From positions 1 through 64,000 of the forward strand of contig NZ_BMXK01000006.1 in the NCBI RefSeq assembly GCF_014651715.1: 64,000 nucleotides of DNA, in the 5' to 3' direction. Each line of letters opens with the position of its first letter. Position 1 is the stretch's first letter. Below are positions 33,407 through 42,392 of this stretch, piece by piece. The stretch is from Zhihengliuella salsuginis. Its GTDB lineage: Bacteria; Actinomycetota; Actinomycetes; Actinomycetales; Micrococcaceae. The notes beneath the pieces were generated by a model, which was given only the letters and a program-made list of their open reading frames with translations, had not been told where the DNA came from and ran no database searches. The translations under genes and the position numbers were made by a program.

Positions 33407-34338
33407 GCTGAGGCCGCCTTTCCGAGTCGGACGCGGGGATCGAGGAGCGGGTAGGCGAGGTCGATGAGCAGCTGCACAGCGATCGCCAGGAGCGAGGTGA
33501 CGACCACGGCCGCCTGGATCAGCGGGTAGTCGCGGGTCTCGAGGGCGCGGACGATGAGCGAGCCGACGCCCGGCCAGGCGAACACGACCTCCACGACGAC
33601 GACGCCGTTGAGCATGGCCGCGAAGCGCGTGCCGAGGGCCGTGAAGACGGGGATCGCGGCGGTGCCCATGGCGTAGCGCCAGGTGAGGACCCGTTCGGCG
33701 ATGCCGCGCGAGCGCGCGACGGTCAGGTACGGCAGCGCCAGGTTGTTGCTCATCTCGCGGCGCACCATGCGGGAGACGAGCGCGATCTGCAGGATGGCGA
33801 TCGTGATGGTCGGCAGGACCAGCCCGTCCCAGGTGGCGAACCCCGAGGCCGGGAAGACGGGGATGACCACGGCGAACAGCGAGAGCAGCATGATGCCGGT
33901 CCAGAAGTCGGGCATCGACTGCCCGGCGATGGTGAGCATGTTGGCCCCGAGCTCCTTGCCGGTGTTGGCCCGGTTCGCCATCCACACGCCGAGCGGGATG
34001 GCCACGATCGCCGCCAGGACGATCGACGCCGTCGCCAGTGTCAGCGTGTAGGGCAGGCGTTCGAGGACGACCTCGAAGGCCGGCGCCTGGAACGAGTACG
34101 ACATGCCCAGCTGGCCCGTGAAGAGCTGCTGGATGAAGATCAGGTACTGCTCCCAGACGGGGCGGTCCAGGCCGAACTGCTCGCGGACTGCCGCGAGCTG
34201 CTCGGTGGTGGCCAGCGGGCCGGCGTAGGCGGCGGCCGGGTCGCCGGGCGCCATGCGGATGAGGACGAAGACCACGGAGACGGTGAGGAAGACCGTCAGC
34301 AGGCCCTGGCCGATGCGCTTGGGGATGTAGGTCAACAT
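33403..34338 (-). CDS. Dpp/Opp-type permease B
   Basis: A 311-residue permease with six helices. It begins MLTYIPKRIGQGLLTVFLTVSVVFVLIRMAPGDP, which is typical, and has YLTVARSRGIAERVLTWRYAMGTAAIP as EAA loop and VVVEVVFAWPGVGSLIVRALETRDYPLIQA. Its start lies 2 bp past the binding-protein stop, so all importer genes are tightly coupled. Confidence 0.9.
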   Translation of the reverse strand: MLTYIPKRIGQGLLTVFLTVSVVFVLIRMAPGDPAAAYAGPLATTEQLAAVREQFGLDRPVWEQYLIFIQQLFTGQLGMSYSFQAPAFEVVLERLPYTLTLATASIVLAAIVAIPLGVWMANRANTGKELGANMLTIAGQSMPDFWTGIMLLSLFAVVIPVFPASGFATWDGLVLPTITIAILQIALVSRMVRREMSNNLALPYLTVARSRGIAERVLTWRYAMGTAAIPVFTALGTRFAAMLNGVVVVEVVFAWPGVGSLIVRALETRDYPLIQAAVVVTSLLAIAVQLLIDLAYPLLDPRVRLGKAASA

Positions 34339-34340
34339 GG

Positions 34341-35915
34341 TCAGGCCTCCAGCCGGACGTCTGCGAGGGGGTAGGAGTTGCTGGCGGCGAGGCTCAGGCC
34401 GCCCACGCGCTCGCGGCGGGCCAGCACGGACTTGGGGACGAACGCCCACGCGCACGGCCAGCTGTCCCACACGGCCTGCTGCGCCTCGGCGAGGTACTTC
34501 TCGCGCCGCACGGGGTCGCTCTCCCGGGCGGCCCGGGTGATCTTGGCCTCCACGGGTTCGACGACGTAGCCCTGGTAGGTGTCCCGCGTCTCCTCCTTGG
34601 CGGCCGTGCCCGCGTACATTCCCTGGAGCATGGTGATGGCCAGCCCCGTGGGGCTGGAGAAGCCGTTGCCGAGCAGGTCCCAGTCGCCCGCCTTGCCCTG
34701 GCGCCAGTCGAGGATGTTGCCGCCGGGCTCGAACTGCTGGAGCTCGGTGCGGATGTCGATGGCCCCGAACATCTCGGTCAGGGCCTCCATGACGGAGGTG
34801 TCGGCGGGGAACTCGCCGGTCTGCCAGATGATCTTGAGGCTCAGGTCGCCCACGCCGAGGTCGTCGAGCATGCGCCGGGCGCGTTCGGGGTCGTACTGGT
34901 AGGTGCCGGTCTTGTGGTAGCCGAGCAGGGAGTCGGGGACCACGCCCTCGGCGGCGGTCACGGCGTCGGTGAAGACGTTCTTCACGAGTGACTCGCCGTC
35001 GACCGCGAAGCTGAGCGCCTCGCGGACGCGGGCGTCGCTGAGGGGGTTGGAGGCGGGTTTGCGGAAGTTGTAGAAGATCTGGTTCAGCCGCAGGCTGGAG
35101 GACTCCTCGATGGAGACCCCGGGCAGGCCCTCGAGCTGGTCCCGCGAGTCGGGGGAGATGGAGTCGATGACGTCCACCTCGCCGCTGCGCACGGAGATGA
35201 TGCGGCTGGCCTCCTCGGGGAGGAAGCGCACCTCGACGCGCTCGACCTCCGGAGCGTCGCCCCAGTAGTTGTCGTTGCGCACCAGCGTGTAGGTTCCGGC
35301 ACCGCGGTTTGAGCGTTCGACGAGGTACGGCCCGGTGCCGACGCCTTCCTGCAGCTCGGCGGCCTCGTTGTCCTCCGCGGGCGTGATGAGGATGAGCGCC
35401 ATGAGGGCGTCGAGGATCGGGATCGGCTGCTCGCTGTCCAGGTGGAAGGTGCGCTCGTCGACCGGGACGACGGTGGGGAACTCGGGGAAGAAGCTCGCGA
35501 CGAACGACCCCTGCACCTGCTCGTACATCTGCAGGGCGGTGGCGACGTCGTCGATCTTCAGCGGGCGGCCGTCGGAGTATTCGACGCCCTCGCGCAGGGT
35601 GACGGTCCAGCGGGTGTCGCCGTCCGGCTCCATGGTCTCGGCGAGGACGGGCACCGGGGTGATGTCCGGGCCGATCTCCGTGAGCGCCTGCCGGACGGCC
35701 CGCTGGACGGTGACAGCGGAGTCGAACTGGTTGAGCTTGTTGTCCAGGCTCACCAGCGAGCGGGTGAGCGCCACGGTGAGGGTCCCTGGTCCGGGCAGCC
35801 CCGTGGGTCCTGCGCACGCTGCGGTGGTGCCGACGCCGGCGAACAGTCCGGCGGCGGCTGCCGCTCGCAGCAGCTGGCGGCGCGACAGCTGCGGTCCGGT
35901 CAGTGGGTTGGTCAT
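34341..35915 (-). CDS. Family 5 extracytoplasmic binding protein (Tat-type signal)
   Basis: A 524-residue SBP_bac_5 protein. The N-terminus has SRRQLLRAAAAAGLFAGVGTTAACAG, a twin-arginine-like signal with a lipobox Cys. Family segments include TRWTVTLREGVEYSDGRPLKIDDV, VGTGPYLVERSN, NYWGDAPEVERVEVRFLPEEASRI and NFRKPASNPLSDARVREALSFAVD. It is the first gene of the nine-gene operon; the GAGAGG site precedes the ATG. Family members bind peptides, nickel or oligosaccharides; the neighbouring genes favour a sugar-acid-containing ligand. Confidence 0.9.
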   Translation of the reverse strand: MTNPLTGPQLSRRQLLRAAAAAGLFAGVGTTAACAGPTGLPGPGTLTVALTRSLVSLDNKLNQFDSAVTVQRAVRQALTEIGPDITPVPVLAETMEPDGDTRWTVTLREGVEYSDGRPLKIDDVATALQMYEQVQGSFVASFFPEFPTVVPVDERTFHLDSEQPIPILDALMALILITPAEDNEAAELQEGVGTGPYLVERSNRGAGTYTLVRNDNYWGDAPEVERVEVRFLPEEASRIISVRSGEVDVIDSISPDSRDQLEGLPGVSIEESSSLRLNQIFYNFRKPASNPLSDARVREALSFAVDGESLVKNVFTDAVTAAEGVVPDSLLGYHKTGTYQYDPERARRMLDDLGVGDLSLKIIWQTGEFPADTSVMEALTEMFGAIDIRTELQQFEPGGNILDWRQGKAGDWDLLGNGFSSPTGLAITMLQGMYAGTAAKEETRDTYQGYVVEPVEAKITRAARESDPVRREKYLAEAQQAVWDSWPCAWAFVPKSVLARRERVGGLSLAASNSYPLADVRLEA

Positions 35916-36014
35916 CGTCGACCTCTCGAGTGATGTGACGGGTGACGTCCGTGGTTCCCCGCCGGGCGGGGTGCACGGGATTGTTGTGTGCATCACTTTT
36001 ACACAACTGCGTGT

Positions 36015-36046
36015 TTCGCGCAAGGGATGTAGCGCACTTCGCGCAA
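36015..36046. promoter_or_regulatory. Direct repeats in the divergent promoter of the sugar-acid locus
   Basis: TTCGCGCAA occurs at 36015-36023 and 36038-36046, 23 bp apart (about two helical turns), in the gap between the importer operon and the kinase gene, together with AT-rich promoter-like sequence. The DeoR protein encoded downstream is the likely binder. Confidence 0.5.
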
Positions 36047-36138
36047 CTGTGCCATGATGAAAACACCGCCGACTCGATGGCGGACGCGAATCCGACCGCT
36101 TCTGCACGCTCGGCGGGCAGCCTCTCGAAGGGCCAACC

Positions 36139-38349
36139 ATGCAACCTGCACTCGTCCTGGCGGACGACTTCACCGGTGCCGCCGAATGCGCTGCCCAGTG
36201 GGCCGAGGCGGGATACAGCACGAGCATCCGCCTGGACGGCTCGGCCGCCGCGGAGCCCGGCGTCGTCGTCCTCGATCTGGACACCCGCGGGCTGGAGCCC
36301 CGGGCCGCCGCGGCACGCGTCGAATCCGCCCTCGGGCGGGGTACGACGGCGGAGCCCGGTCTGGTCTTCAAGAAGCTCGATTCGCTGTGGCGGGGCAACG
36401 TCGCCGCCGAACTCCGCGCGCTCGCCGGCCGCGGCCTCACCGTCCTGGTGGCCGGCGCGCTGCCCGAACTCGGCCGGTCCGTCGTCGACGGCGTGCCCCT
36501 GGTCCGCGGCGTCCCGCTCGCCGAGACCGACCTGTGGGCCGTCGAGGACTCGACCACGCCGGGCAGCGTCCCGGGACTTTTCGCCACGGACGACGACGTG
36601 GCGACCATCGGCCTGGCCACCGTCCGCGCGGGCGCGGAAGCCCTGGCCGCCGCGCTCGGCGACGAGGCCCGCACGCGGGAGGGTGCCGTCGTCGTCCTCG
36701 ACTGCGCCACCGCCGCAGACCTGGGGAGCATCGCCGACGCCGCAGCGGATCTGGCCCGGGAGGCGCCCGTCGCGCTCGCCGGCACCGGCGGCCTCGCCGC
36801 CGTCCTGGCCCGGCGCGGCAGCCCGCCGGGCAGGCCGCGGGGCCGCCGTTCGAGCACGTCAGCGAGGGCGCGTCCGGCGCTCGTCGTCATCGGATCCGCC
36901 AGCGCGGCGGCCCGGCAGCAGTGCGCGGCGCTGAGCGCGCGCGGCCTGACGATCCGGACCGGCGGGGAGGCGCGGGAGGCGGTCGCCGACCTCGAGGAGC
37001 GCGGGATCGCCGTCCTCGGCGCCCCGGACGCCGCTGCGGACCCGGCGCGCGTGCTGGAGGAGCTCGACGCGGCCGCGGCCGCCGTCCTCGCGGCGGCACC
37101 CGATGCCGACCTCGTCCTGACCGGCGGCGAAACCGCGCGCCGGATCCTGACGCGGGCCGGCGTCGTCGTGCTGCGACCCCTCGGGCAGATCGAGCACGGG
37201 GTGGTGCTCTGCGGGACGGGCGACGGCCGCCGTGTGATCACCAAACCGGGCAGCTTCGGCTCGCCCCGCGTCCTGCAGGACGCCCTCGACGAACTCTGCG
37301 CGGAACGCGCAATCACCGAAACAGGAGACGACATGACCACTGCCACTGAAGACCGACGCCCGAACATCGCGGTCACGATGGGGGACGGCGCCGGCGTCGG
37401 CCCCGAGGTGACCGTCGGCGCCCTGCTCGATCCCCGCGCCTACCGCGAGTCCCGGCCCGTGGTCGTCGGCGACGCGGCCCGGCTGCGGCTCGGGGCCGAG
37501 GCCCTGGGCGTCGAGGCGGAGATCGTCGAGGTCGCCGGCGTCGACGAGGCCGTCTTCGAGGCGGGGCGCATCAACGTGGTCGACCCGCACCTGCTGCCGG
37601 CGGATCTCGCCTGGGGGCGGGAGTCCGCCGAGGCGGGCAACGCCGCCTACCACTACATCCGCATCGCCTGCGAGCTCGGCATGAAGGGCGACGTCCAGGG
37701 GATCTGCACGGCCCCGCTGAACAAGGCGGCCCTGCACAGCGCCGGCCACGTCTACCCCGGGCACACGGAGCTGCTGGCCCACTTCATGGGGATCGAGGAG
37801 GTGTCGATGATGCTCTCCACCCCCAAGCTGCGCGTCATCCACGTGACCACGCACATCGGGCTCGTCGACGCGATCGCGAGGATCGAGCCCGGGCTCGTGG
37901 AGCGCACCGTGCGCCGCGGCGAGGAGGCGCTGCGCCGATCGGGCATCGAGCGGCCCCGGGTCGGGGTGTGCGCGATCAACCCGCACGCCGGCGAGAACGG
38001 GCTGTTCGGGTACGGCGAGGAGGCCGAGAAGATCGAGCCGGCGCTCGAGGTGCTGCGGGCGGAGGGGATGGACGTCGCCGGCCCGCTGCCGGCCGACACG
38101 GCGTTCTTCCTGGCCGGACGCGGCGACTACGACCTGATCGTGGCGATGTACCACGACCAGGGCCACGGACCCGTGAAGGTCCTCGGCATCGAGGCCGGCG
38201 TGAACATCACCGTCGGGCTCCCGGTGATCCGCACCTCCGTCGACCACGGGACCGCCTTCGACATCGCCGGGACGGGAGTTGTCGAGGTGGGTAGCATGAT
38301 TGAAGCCCTGCACCAGGCGGCGAACCTGTCGCCGAGCCCGGTGGCGTGA
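36139..38349 (+). CDS. Fusion of four-carbon acid sugar kinase and PdxA2-type dehydrogenase
   Basis: A single 736-codon frame. Residues 1-395 are a DUF1537/OtnK-DtnK kinase: LVLADDFTGAAE (N-terminal motif), VFKKLDSLWRGN and, in the C-terminal nucleotide domain, VLTGGETAR, GVVLCGTGDG and ITKPGSFGSP. Residues about 405-736 are a PdxA/PdxA2 dehydrogenase: IAVTMGDGAGVGPE, CTAPLNKAALHSAGHVYPGHTELLA, VIHVTTHIGLVDAI, AINPHAGENGLFG and MYHDQGHGPVK, with metal His residues. In known pathways DtnK phosphorylates D-threonate or erythronate at O4 and PdxA2 oxidises the product to dihydroxyacetone phosphate, so the fusion would do both steps. At the junction Met399 (37333) has an AGGAG site, so a separate PdxA2 could also be made. 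Confidence 0.88.
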   Translation: MQPALVLADDFTGAAECAAQWAEAGYSTSIRLDGSAAAEPGVVVLDLDTRGLEPRAAAARVESALGRGTTAEPGLVFKKLDSLWRGNVAAELRALAGRGLTVLVAGALPELGRSVVDGVPLVRGVPLAETDLWAVEDSTTPGSVPGLFATDDDVATIGLATVRAGAEALAAALGDEARTREGAVVVLDCATAADLGSIADAAADLAREAPVALAGTGGLAAVLARRGSPPGRPRGRRSSTSARARPALVVIGSASAAARQQCAALSARGLTIRTGGEAREAVADLEERGIAVLGAPDAAADPARVLEELDAAAAAVLAAAPDADLVLTGGETARRILTRAGVVVLRPLGQIEHGVVLCGTGDGRRVITKPGSFGSPRVLQDALDELCAERAITETGDDMTTATEDRRPNIAVTMGDGAGVGPEVTVGALLDPRAYRESRPVVVGDAARLRLGAEALGVEAEIVEVAGVDEAVFEAGRINVVDPHLLPADLAWGRESAEAGNAAYHYIRIACELGMKGDVQGICTAPLNKAALHSAGHVYPGHTELLAHFMGIEEVSMMLSTPKLRVIHVTTHIGLVDAIARIEPGLVERTVRRGEEALRRSGIERPRVGVCAINPHAGENGLFGYGEEAEKIEPALEVLRAEGMDVAGPLPADTAFFLAGRGDYDLIVAMYHDQGHGPVKVLGIEAGVNITVGLPVIRTSVDHGTAFDIAGTGVVEVGSMIEALHQAANLSPSPVA

Positions 38350-38389
38350 CCCTGCCGGCCGGGCCCGGGGGCGAGGAGAGGAGCCGACG

Positions 38390-39181
38390 ATGGGCATGAG
38401 CGCACGGGGCCGGCGGCGCGAGATCGTCGAGCTGGCCCACACCACCGGTCTGGCGAGCGTGGAGGAGCTGTCGCAGCGATTCGAGGTGACGGCGTCGACG
38501 ATCCGCCGGGACCTGGCCCGGCTCACCTCCGAGGGGAAGATCGCCCGCACCTACGGCGGGGCGATGGCGCTCTCCGGCCGCGTGGGGGAGTCGACCTTCC
38601 GCCAGCGGAACCAGGAGGCGGCCGAGGCCAAGCGGGCCATGGCGCGCCTGGCGGTCGGCATGGTGGACGACGGCGACACGGTCCTGCTCGATGCCGGGTC
38701 GTCGGTGGCGGCGCTCGCCGTCGAGCTCCGGGACCGGGTGACGGTGTCCGTGGCGACTTCGTCGCTCGTGGTCGTCGAGGAGCTGGCCGATGCTGACGAC
38801 ATCCACGTCGAGTGCCTGGGCGGGACCCTCCGCCACCAGAGCCAGGGGTTCGTCGGGCCGCTGGCCGAGGCGGCGCTGGAGCGGATGACGGCGGACAAGG
38901 TCTTCCTCGGCGCCGACGGCGTCGCACCGGGGGCGATCTGCGAGGCGGATCAGCGCCAGACGCGCCTCAAGGAGATGATGTGCGCCCGAGCGCACCGGAT
39001 CGTGGTCTTGGCCGACGCCACCAAGCTTGGGCACGCGCCGTTCCACGCGTGGGCGCTGCTGCCGGAGGGGTGGACGCTGGTCACCGACGATTCCGCGACC
39101 GAGGAGCAACTCCGTCCGTTCCGTGACGCGGGCGTGGACGTGCATGTCGCGGGGGTCGAGGCTGCCGTAGCGCCTGAGTGA
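38390..39181 (+). CDS. DeoR-family regulator
   Basis: A 263-residue regulator starting at the ATG at 38390 (GAGGAGAGGAG upstream). The N-terminal HTH reads REIVELAHTTGLASVEELSQRFEVTASTIRRDLARLTSEGKIARTYGGAM, a textbook DeoR domain. The C-terminal sugar-phosphate sensor has VLLDAGSSVAALA, FVGPLAEAALERMTADKVFLGADGV and DATKLGHAPF. It lies 40 bp after the kinase-dehydrogenase and probably represses the locus until a phosphorylated intermediate accumulates. Confidence 0.9.
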   Translation: MGMSARGRRREIVELAHTTGLASVEELSQRFEVTASTIRRDLARLTSEGKIARTYGGAMALSGRVGESTFRQRNQEAAEAKRAMARLAVGMVDDGDTVLLDAGSSVAALAVELRDRVTVSVATSSLVVVEELADADDIHVECLGGTLRHQSQGFVGPLAEAALERMTADKVFLGADGVAPGAICEADQRQTRLKEMMCARAHRIVVLADATKLGHAPFHAWALLPEGWTLVTDDSATEEQLRPFRDAGVDVHVAGVEAAVAPE

Positions 39182-39303
39182 TTGCAGCATTTCCTCTCCG
39201 GCTGAAGCCATGGGCTCCGCCTGTGGAGAACTTTTCGCCGGCCTCCTGAGACTTGGTACCGTTGAGTTTGTCATTTTCTTGGGGGTAACGAGGAGGCGGA
39301 AGC

Positions 39304-39945
39304 ATGCGGGATTCGGGTTGGATGCGCAGTGCGCTGGCAGTGCTGGGCGTCGCCGGCGTCCTGGCGGTAAGCGCCTGTGGCGACGGTACGACGCCGGGGC
39401 CCTCTGCTTCCGGTTCCTCCACCCCTGCGCCGCAAAGCAGCAGCGCTCCGCCGGAACCTCAGAAGGCGACCCCGGAGCACCCCGCGCAGAACCTTGTACC
39501 GCCGGAGCTGCCCGAGGAGGCCACCGAGTTCACCGACGAAGGCTTCAAGGCCTTCATCGAGTACTGGTTCGAGGCCCGGAACTACGGCATTGCTACTACG
39601 GACGATTCCTACATCCGGGCGGTATCGAGCAAGGACTGCCCATATTGCATAACGACCCTTGAGATGACGGAGAACATCGCCAGGGGTGGAGGTGACGTTT
39701 GGATTGTCGGTGGCGAGATTCAGGCTACGGATATCACCGCCACGGTTCATGGCGACTCTGGCGACTCGGATAGGACGCAGTTGGCGTACTTCACGCTACG
39801 GAAATCCTCGGGAGACGCTTACGGCAAGGACGGAATCGTTGAAGATGGCGCCAATGTCATCGAAGCTGTGGTAAAGCCTTTCGAGTTCGAAGCCCGCTAC
39901 GAGGAAGGCGCTTGGACGGCGACGCGAATCGAGGTCGAGCACTAG
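39304..39945 (+). CDS. DUF6318-like lipoprotein
   Basis: A 213-residue protein with signal peptide and lipobox VSACGDG, a Pro/Ser/Ala-rich linker (about 28-65), and a C-terminal domain. The domain has ATEFTDEGFKAFIEYWFEARNYGIATTDDSYIRAVSSKDCPYCITTLE, typical of DUF6318 lipoproteins found in Micrococcaceae, an NTF2-like helical start and paired cysteines (CPYC). Its stop codon is immediately followed by the start of a secreted PKD protein, so the two are coexpressed. Confidence 0.82.
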   Translation: MRDSGWMRSALAVLGVAGVLAVSACGDGTTPGPSASGSSTPAPQSSSAPPEPQKATPEHPAQNLVPPELPEEATEFTDEGFKAFIEYWFEARNYGIATTDDSYIRAVSSKDCPYCITTLEMTENIARGGGDVWIVGGEIQATDITATVHGDSGDSDRTQLAYFTLRKSSGDAYGKDGIVEDGANVIEAVVKPFEFEARYEEGAWTATRIEVEH

Positions 39946-41064
39946 ATGCTCGCGATCTCTCCGACTCATGCAAGAAACTTGGCTGTTGTCGCGTTCGCCG
40001 GAAGCTTGATCTTGGTCAGTTCGCCTGGTGCACTGGCGGAAGAACCGCCCCCCGTTCCGTCACCTTCGGTCGGGGCCAATGGAGGAGGTTTTGACGCCGC
40101 TGCTTTGGCGAACGCAGATGAGGGCTCTAGTGAGGAGGGCGCTGGGCAGACTCCGCCACCGCTCGTCGAGGTTCCGACTGTAGCCCCTGAGTCGAAGGAG
40201 CCAGTCGTAGGCGGTGGTGCCTACTGCATGGGTGACGACAACGGTCAGATCAAGGAAGGTTGCGTCGGCAGCACGTTGGATGTCTGCGACGAGGACGAAG
40301 TACTGATGGACACGGGTGGGTCCATGGACATCGATGTACCGTCGGGGACGCCGCGGGACGTCGTCGTCGCCGACGATCCGTGCACGGAGATCAACGTAGA
40401 GAGGGCTCAGATCACGGCGACGCCCGCGCCGGAGGATGTTGATCCGGCCGATCGCCCGGACTTGGTGGCCCAGGAGTTTGCCCGTGTGGACATCCCGCAG
40501 CCGGCCCTCGTATTTCAGGACGAGGTCGAGGACCAGGTGTCGGCGGGGAAATTGTGGGGTGTCGCAATGCGTGGCGAACACATGAACATGTGGGTAGAGA
40601 GCCCGGACCACACCACGAGCGTCACGCTGCTCGGCACGGAGATCACCATCCGGGCGACGCCTTTGCAGTACACGTGGGACTACGGCAACGGCCAGACGAG
40701 GACCACTGCCCAGACCGGAGGGCCCCTTCGGGCGGGCTCGGATGAGGGATCGGTCTATTCCGAGACGGCGACGAGTCAGGCATATGAGGAAACGGGGTTC
40801 TACCCGGTCACGGTCACCACCGTTTATGCAGGACAATTCAAAACCCCGACGTCCGAGTGGATCCCGATCCCGGGCGTCGCCACCGTGACGAGTCCGGCGA
40901 AGACCGCAACCGTGTGGAAGTCGGAGACCCGGCTGGTCTCGGGCGACTGCTCGGAGAACCCCGGCTCCTGGGGCTGCGAGACGGTTCCCTTCCCGTGGGA
41001 GGGCGGCCCGCAGACGTCGGAGGCGTTCAAAGCCGCACAGGAAGAGCTGGAAGCCCGGCAGTAA
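39946..41064 (+). CDS. Secreted PKD-type protein
   Basis: A 372-residue protein with an N-terminal signal sequence (NLAVVAFAGSLILVSSPGALAEEPP, cleavage likely after ALA). A Pro-, Gly- and Asp-rich linker with CMGDDNGQIKEGC and VCDEDE follows, then a PKD-like beta domain (about 200-330: YTWDYGNGQTRTTAQTGG, YEETGFYPVTVTTVYAG, SEWIPIPGVATV) and a Cys-rich end (SGDCSENPGSWGCETVPFPWEGG). It is adjacent to the lipoprotein start-to-stop. A truncated relative lies at 807-1554 behind an IS element. Function unknown; probably surface-exposed. Confidence 0.75.
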   Translation: MLAISPTHARNLAVVAFAGSLILVSSPGALAEEPPPVPSPSVGANGGGFDAAALANADEGSSEEGAGQTPPPLVEVPTVAPESKEPVVGGGAYCMGDDNGQIKEGCVGSTLDVCDEDEVLMDTGGSMDIDVPSGTPRDVVVADDPCTEINVERAQITATPAPEDVDPADRPDLVAQEFARVDIPQPALVFQDEVEDQVSAGKLWGVAMRGEHMNMWVESPDHTTSVTLLGTEITIRATPLQYTWDYGNGQTRTTAQTGGPLRAGSDEGSVYSETATSQAYEETGFYPVTVTTVYAGQFKTPTSEWIPIPGVATVTSPAKTATVWKSETRLVSGDCSENPGSWGCETVPFPWEGGPQTSEAFKAAQEELEARQ

Positions 41065-41078
41065 GAACTCCTGTGCCG

Positions 41079-41093
41079 ATCGCGTTGCGCGAT
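41079..41093. terminator. Short hairpin between convergent genes
   Basis: ATCGCG-TTG-CGCGAT forms a perfect 6-bp stem in the 62-bp gap between the plus-strand PKD gene and the minus-strand EspG-like gene. It is short but well placed to serve both. Confidence 0.35.
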
Positions 41094-41126
41094 TCCGCCC
41101 AGCCGACAGGACTACGTTGAAGCGCG

Positions 41127-41891
41127 CTACGCGACTTCCCGGCTCCAGCGCACGAAGTCTTCGGGGCGCGGCAGCAGCTTGACGATCTCCTCCCAGACGG
41201 CCCACGCGGGGACTGCCGTGAGGTGGTGCCGGGGCATGAAGCGCATGCCGGACGTGGCGTGCATCAGGATCCCGGCTGGAGTGTCCAGGAACAACTGCGA
41301 CGACTTGACCGGTCCCCGCACGCCCTTGAATTCCGAGTAGACCGTGACGTGCTCCATCTCCCCGGCAGTCAGGGAATCAGCGATGCCCGGGTGGATCTTG
41401 CGGATGGTCTCGCCGAGGATGCGTTGGGCCGCGCGCGCGGCCTCTGCGCCGTTCTCCCCATCGGTTGCTCCGGTGAGGTCCTTCTGGCCCACCTTCACCG
41501 TGGGCCCATCGTCGAGCGGGCGGGGACGGGCCTGGAGCGCCACGGCGTCGATGACGGTCCGGTAGATGTCCGTCGCGGGTGCGGCGGTGAGCACGAAGTC
41601 CCCGCCCCTGCGCTTCACGGCGGAGATGATGCCGTTGCCGCCGGACCAGAGCCAGACGTCGTCCAGGAGGGCCTCGCTGTCGCAGCGCTGCGCCATGAAT
41701 GTGCCCCGGCTCCGGGTGATCAGCTGGACCAGGTCGGACACCTCGGGTGTCAGGGTCCCGGCGCGCACCACCGGGATTCCGGAGGTATCGGTGAGGTCGC
41801 GGCAGGTGGTGGCGTCGCCGTCGTGCTGGGCGGAAATCAGCTCGCGGAAGTCCACGTCGGTGAGGGTGATGGTGGTCAGGGCGGTGGTCAT
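41127..41891 (-). CDS. EspG-like secretion chaperone, module 1
   Basis: A 254-residue soluble protein. Its layout matches actinobacterial EspG-type proteins that guide substrates to type VII (ESX) secretion: an N-terminal LTDVDFRELISAQ segment, a central ALLDDVWLWSGGNGIISAVKRRGGDFVLTAAPATD sheet, and a C-terminal HHLTAVPAWAVWEEIVKLL helix. The C-terminal helix resembles the end of the fused protein at 45079-46464 (SPTPAHLVFWQIEERL). It is the last gene of module 1 and overlaps the LpqN-like gene by ATGA. Assignment is by pattern, not by strong motif. Confidence 0.55.
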   Translation of the reverse strand: MTTALTTITLTDVDFRELISAQHDGDATTCRDLTDTSGIPVVRAGTLTPEVSDLVQLITRSRGTFMAQRCDSEALLDDVWLWSGGNGIISAVKRRGGDFVLTAAPATDIYRTVIDAVALQARPRPLDDGPTVKVGQKDLTGATDGENGAEAARAAQRILGETIRKIHPGIADSLTAGEMEHVTVYSEFKGVRGPVKSSQLFLDTPAGILMHATSGMRFMPRHHLTAVPAWAVWEEIVKLLPRPEDFVRWSREVA

Positions 41892-42373
41892 CGGGCGGTC
41901 TGCCATTCGAGGAGTTCGGCGATGACCCAGCTGCCGCTGGCCCAGTGGGGCATGTCCGGGGTGGCGAAGGTGATGGTCATGGCGACTTCCTTGCCGGCGG
42001 TGCGCGCCACCCACTGGTGCAGCATGACGGGGGTGCCGTCGTCGTTTGTGTAGGAGGCAGAGCGCATGACGCCCTGCACGGGCGGGGCGCCGACGCGTTC
42101 CCGGTCGAGGTGGAGGAGCCGGTAGTCGGCGAGCGTGCGCGCCAGCAGGGGCTCGGCGCCGCGCTGGTCGGCGAGCGTGGCGTCGGGCGTTTCGGGGTGC
42201 TCGCCGAGGTCGACCTGCGTGATGACGATGTTGGGGTGAAAGCCCGCCGTCCAGGGCTCGCGGGAGGTCGCGATGAGGAGGCCGTCGTCGAGGCCGCTGG
42301 CGTCCACGTCCCAGTTCGGCGGGGCGGTGAGCGTGTAAACGGCGCGGGGATCCGCGAAGTGCGTTTCGGTCAT
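41888..42373 (-). CDS. LpqN-like protein, module 1
   Basis: A 161-residue protein starting MTETHFADPRAVYTLTAPPNWDV, without a signal peptide. The middle and end (NIVITQVDLGEHPETPDATLADQRGAEPLLARTLADYRLL … YTNDDGTPVMLHQWVARTAGKEVAMTITFATPD) resemble the LpqN/LpqT/DcrB-like alpha-beta fold. The equivalent domain is the N-terminal half of the fused protein in module 2. It overlaps the EspG-like gene by 4 bp. A role as an effector-guiding adaptor is inference from the operon. Confidence 0.6.
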   Translation of the reverse strand: MTETHFADPRAVYTLTAPPNWDVDASGLDDGLLIATSREPWTAGFHPNIVITQVDLGEHPETPDATLADQRGAEPLLARTLADYRLLHLDRERVGAPPVQGVMRSASYTNDDGTPVMLHQWVARTAGKEVAMTITFATPDMPHWASGSWVIAELLEWQTAR

Positions 42374-42392
42374 GTCTTGCTTTCCGGTGGGG

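Noticed and set aside
33403-36144. Minus-strand frame of 913 codons covering the binding protein and permease B genes
   Set aside because: Only its last third (permease B, from 34338) has family motifs; the rest is an Arg/Gly-rich shadow of the binding-protein gene in another frame.
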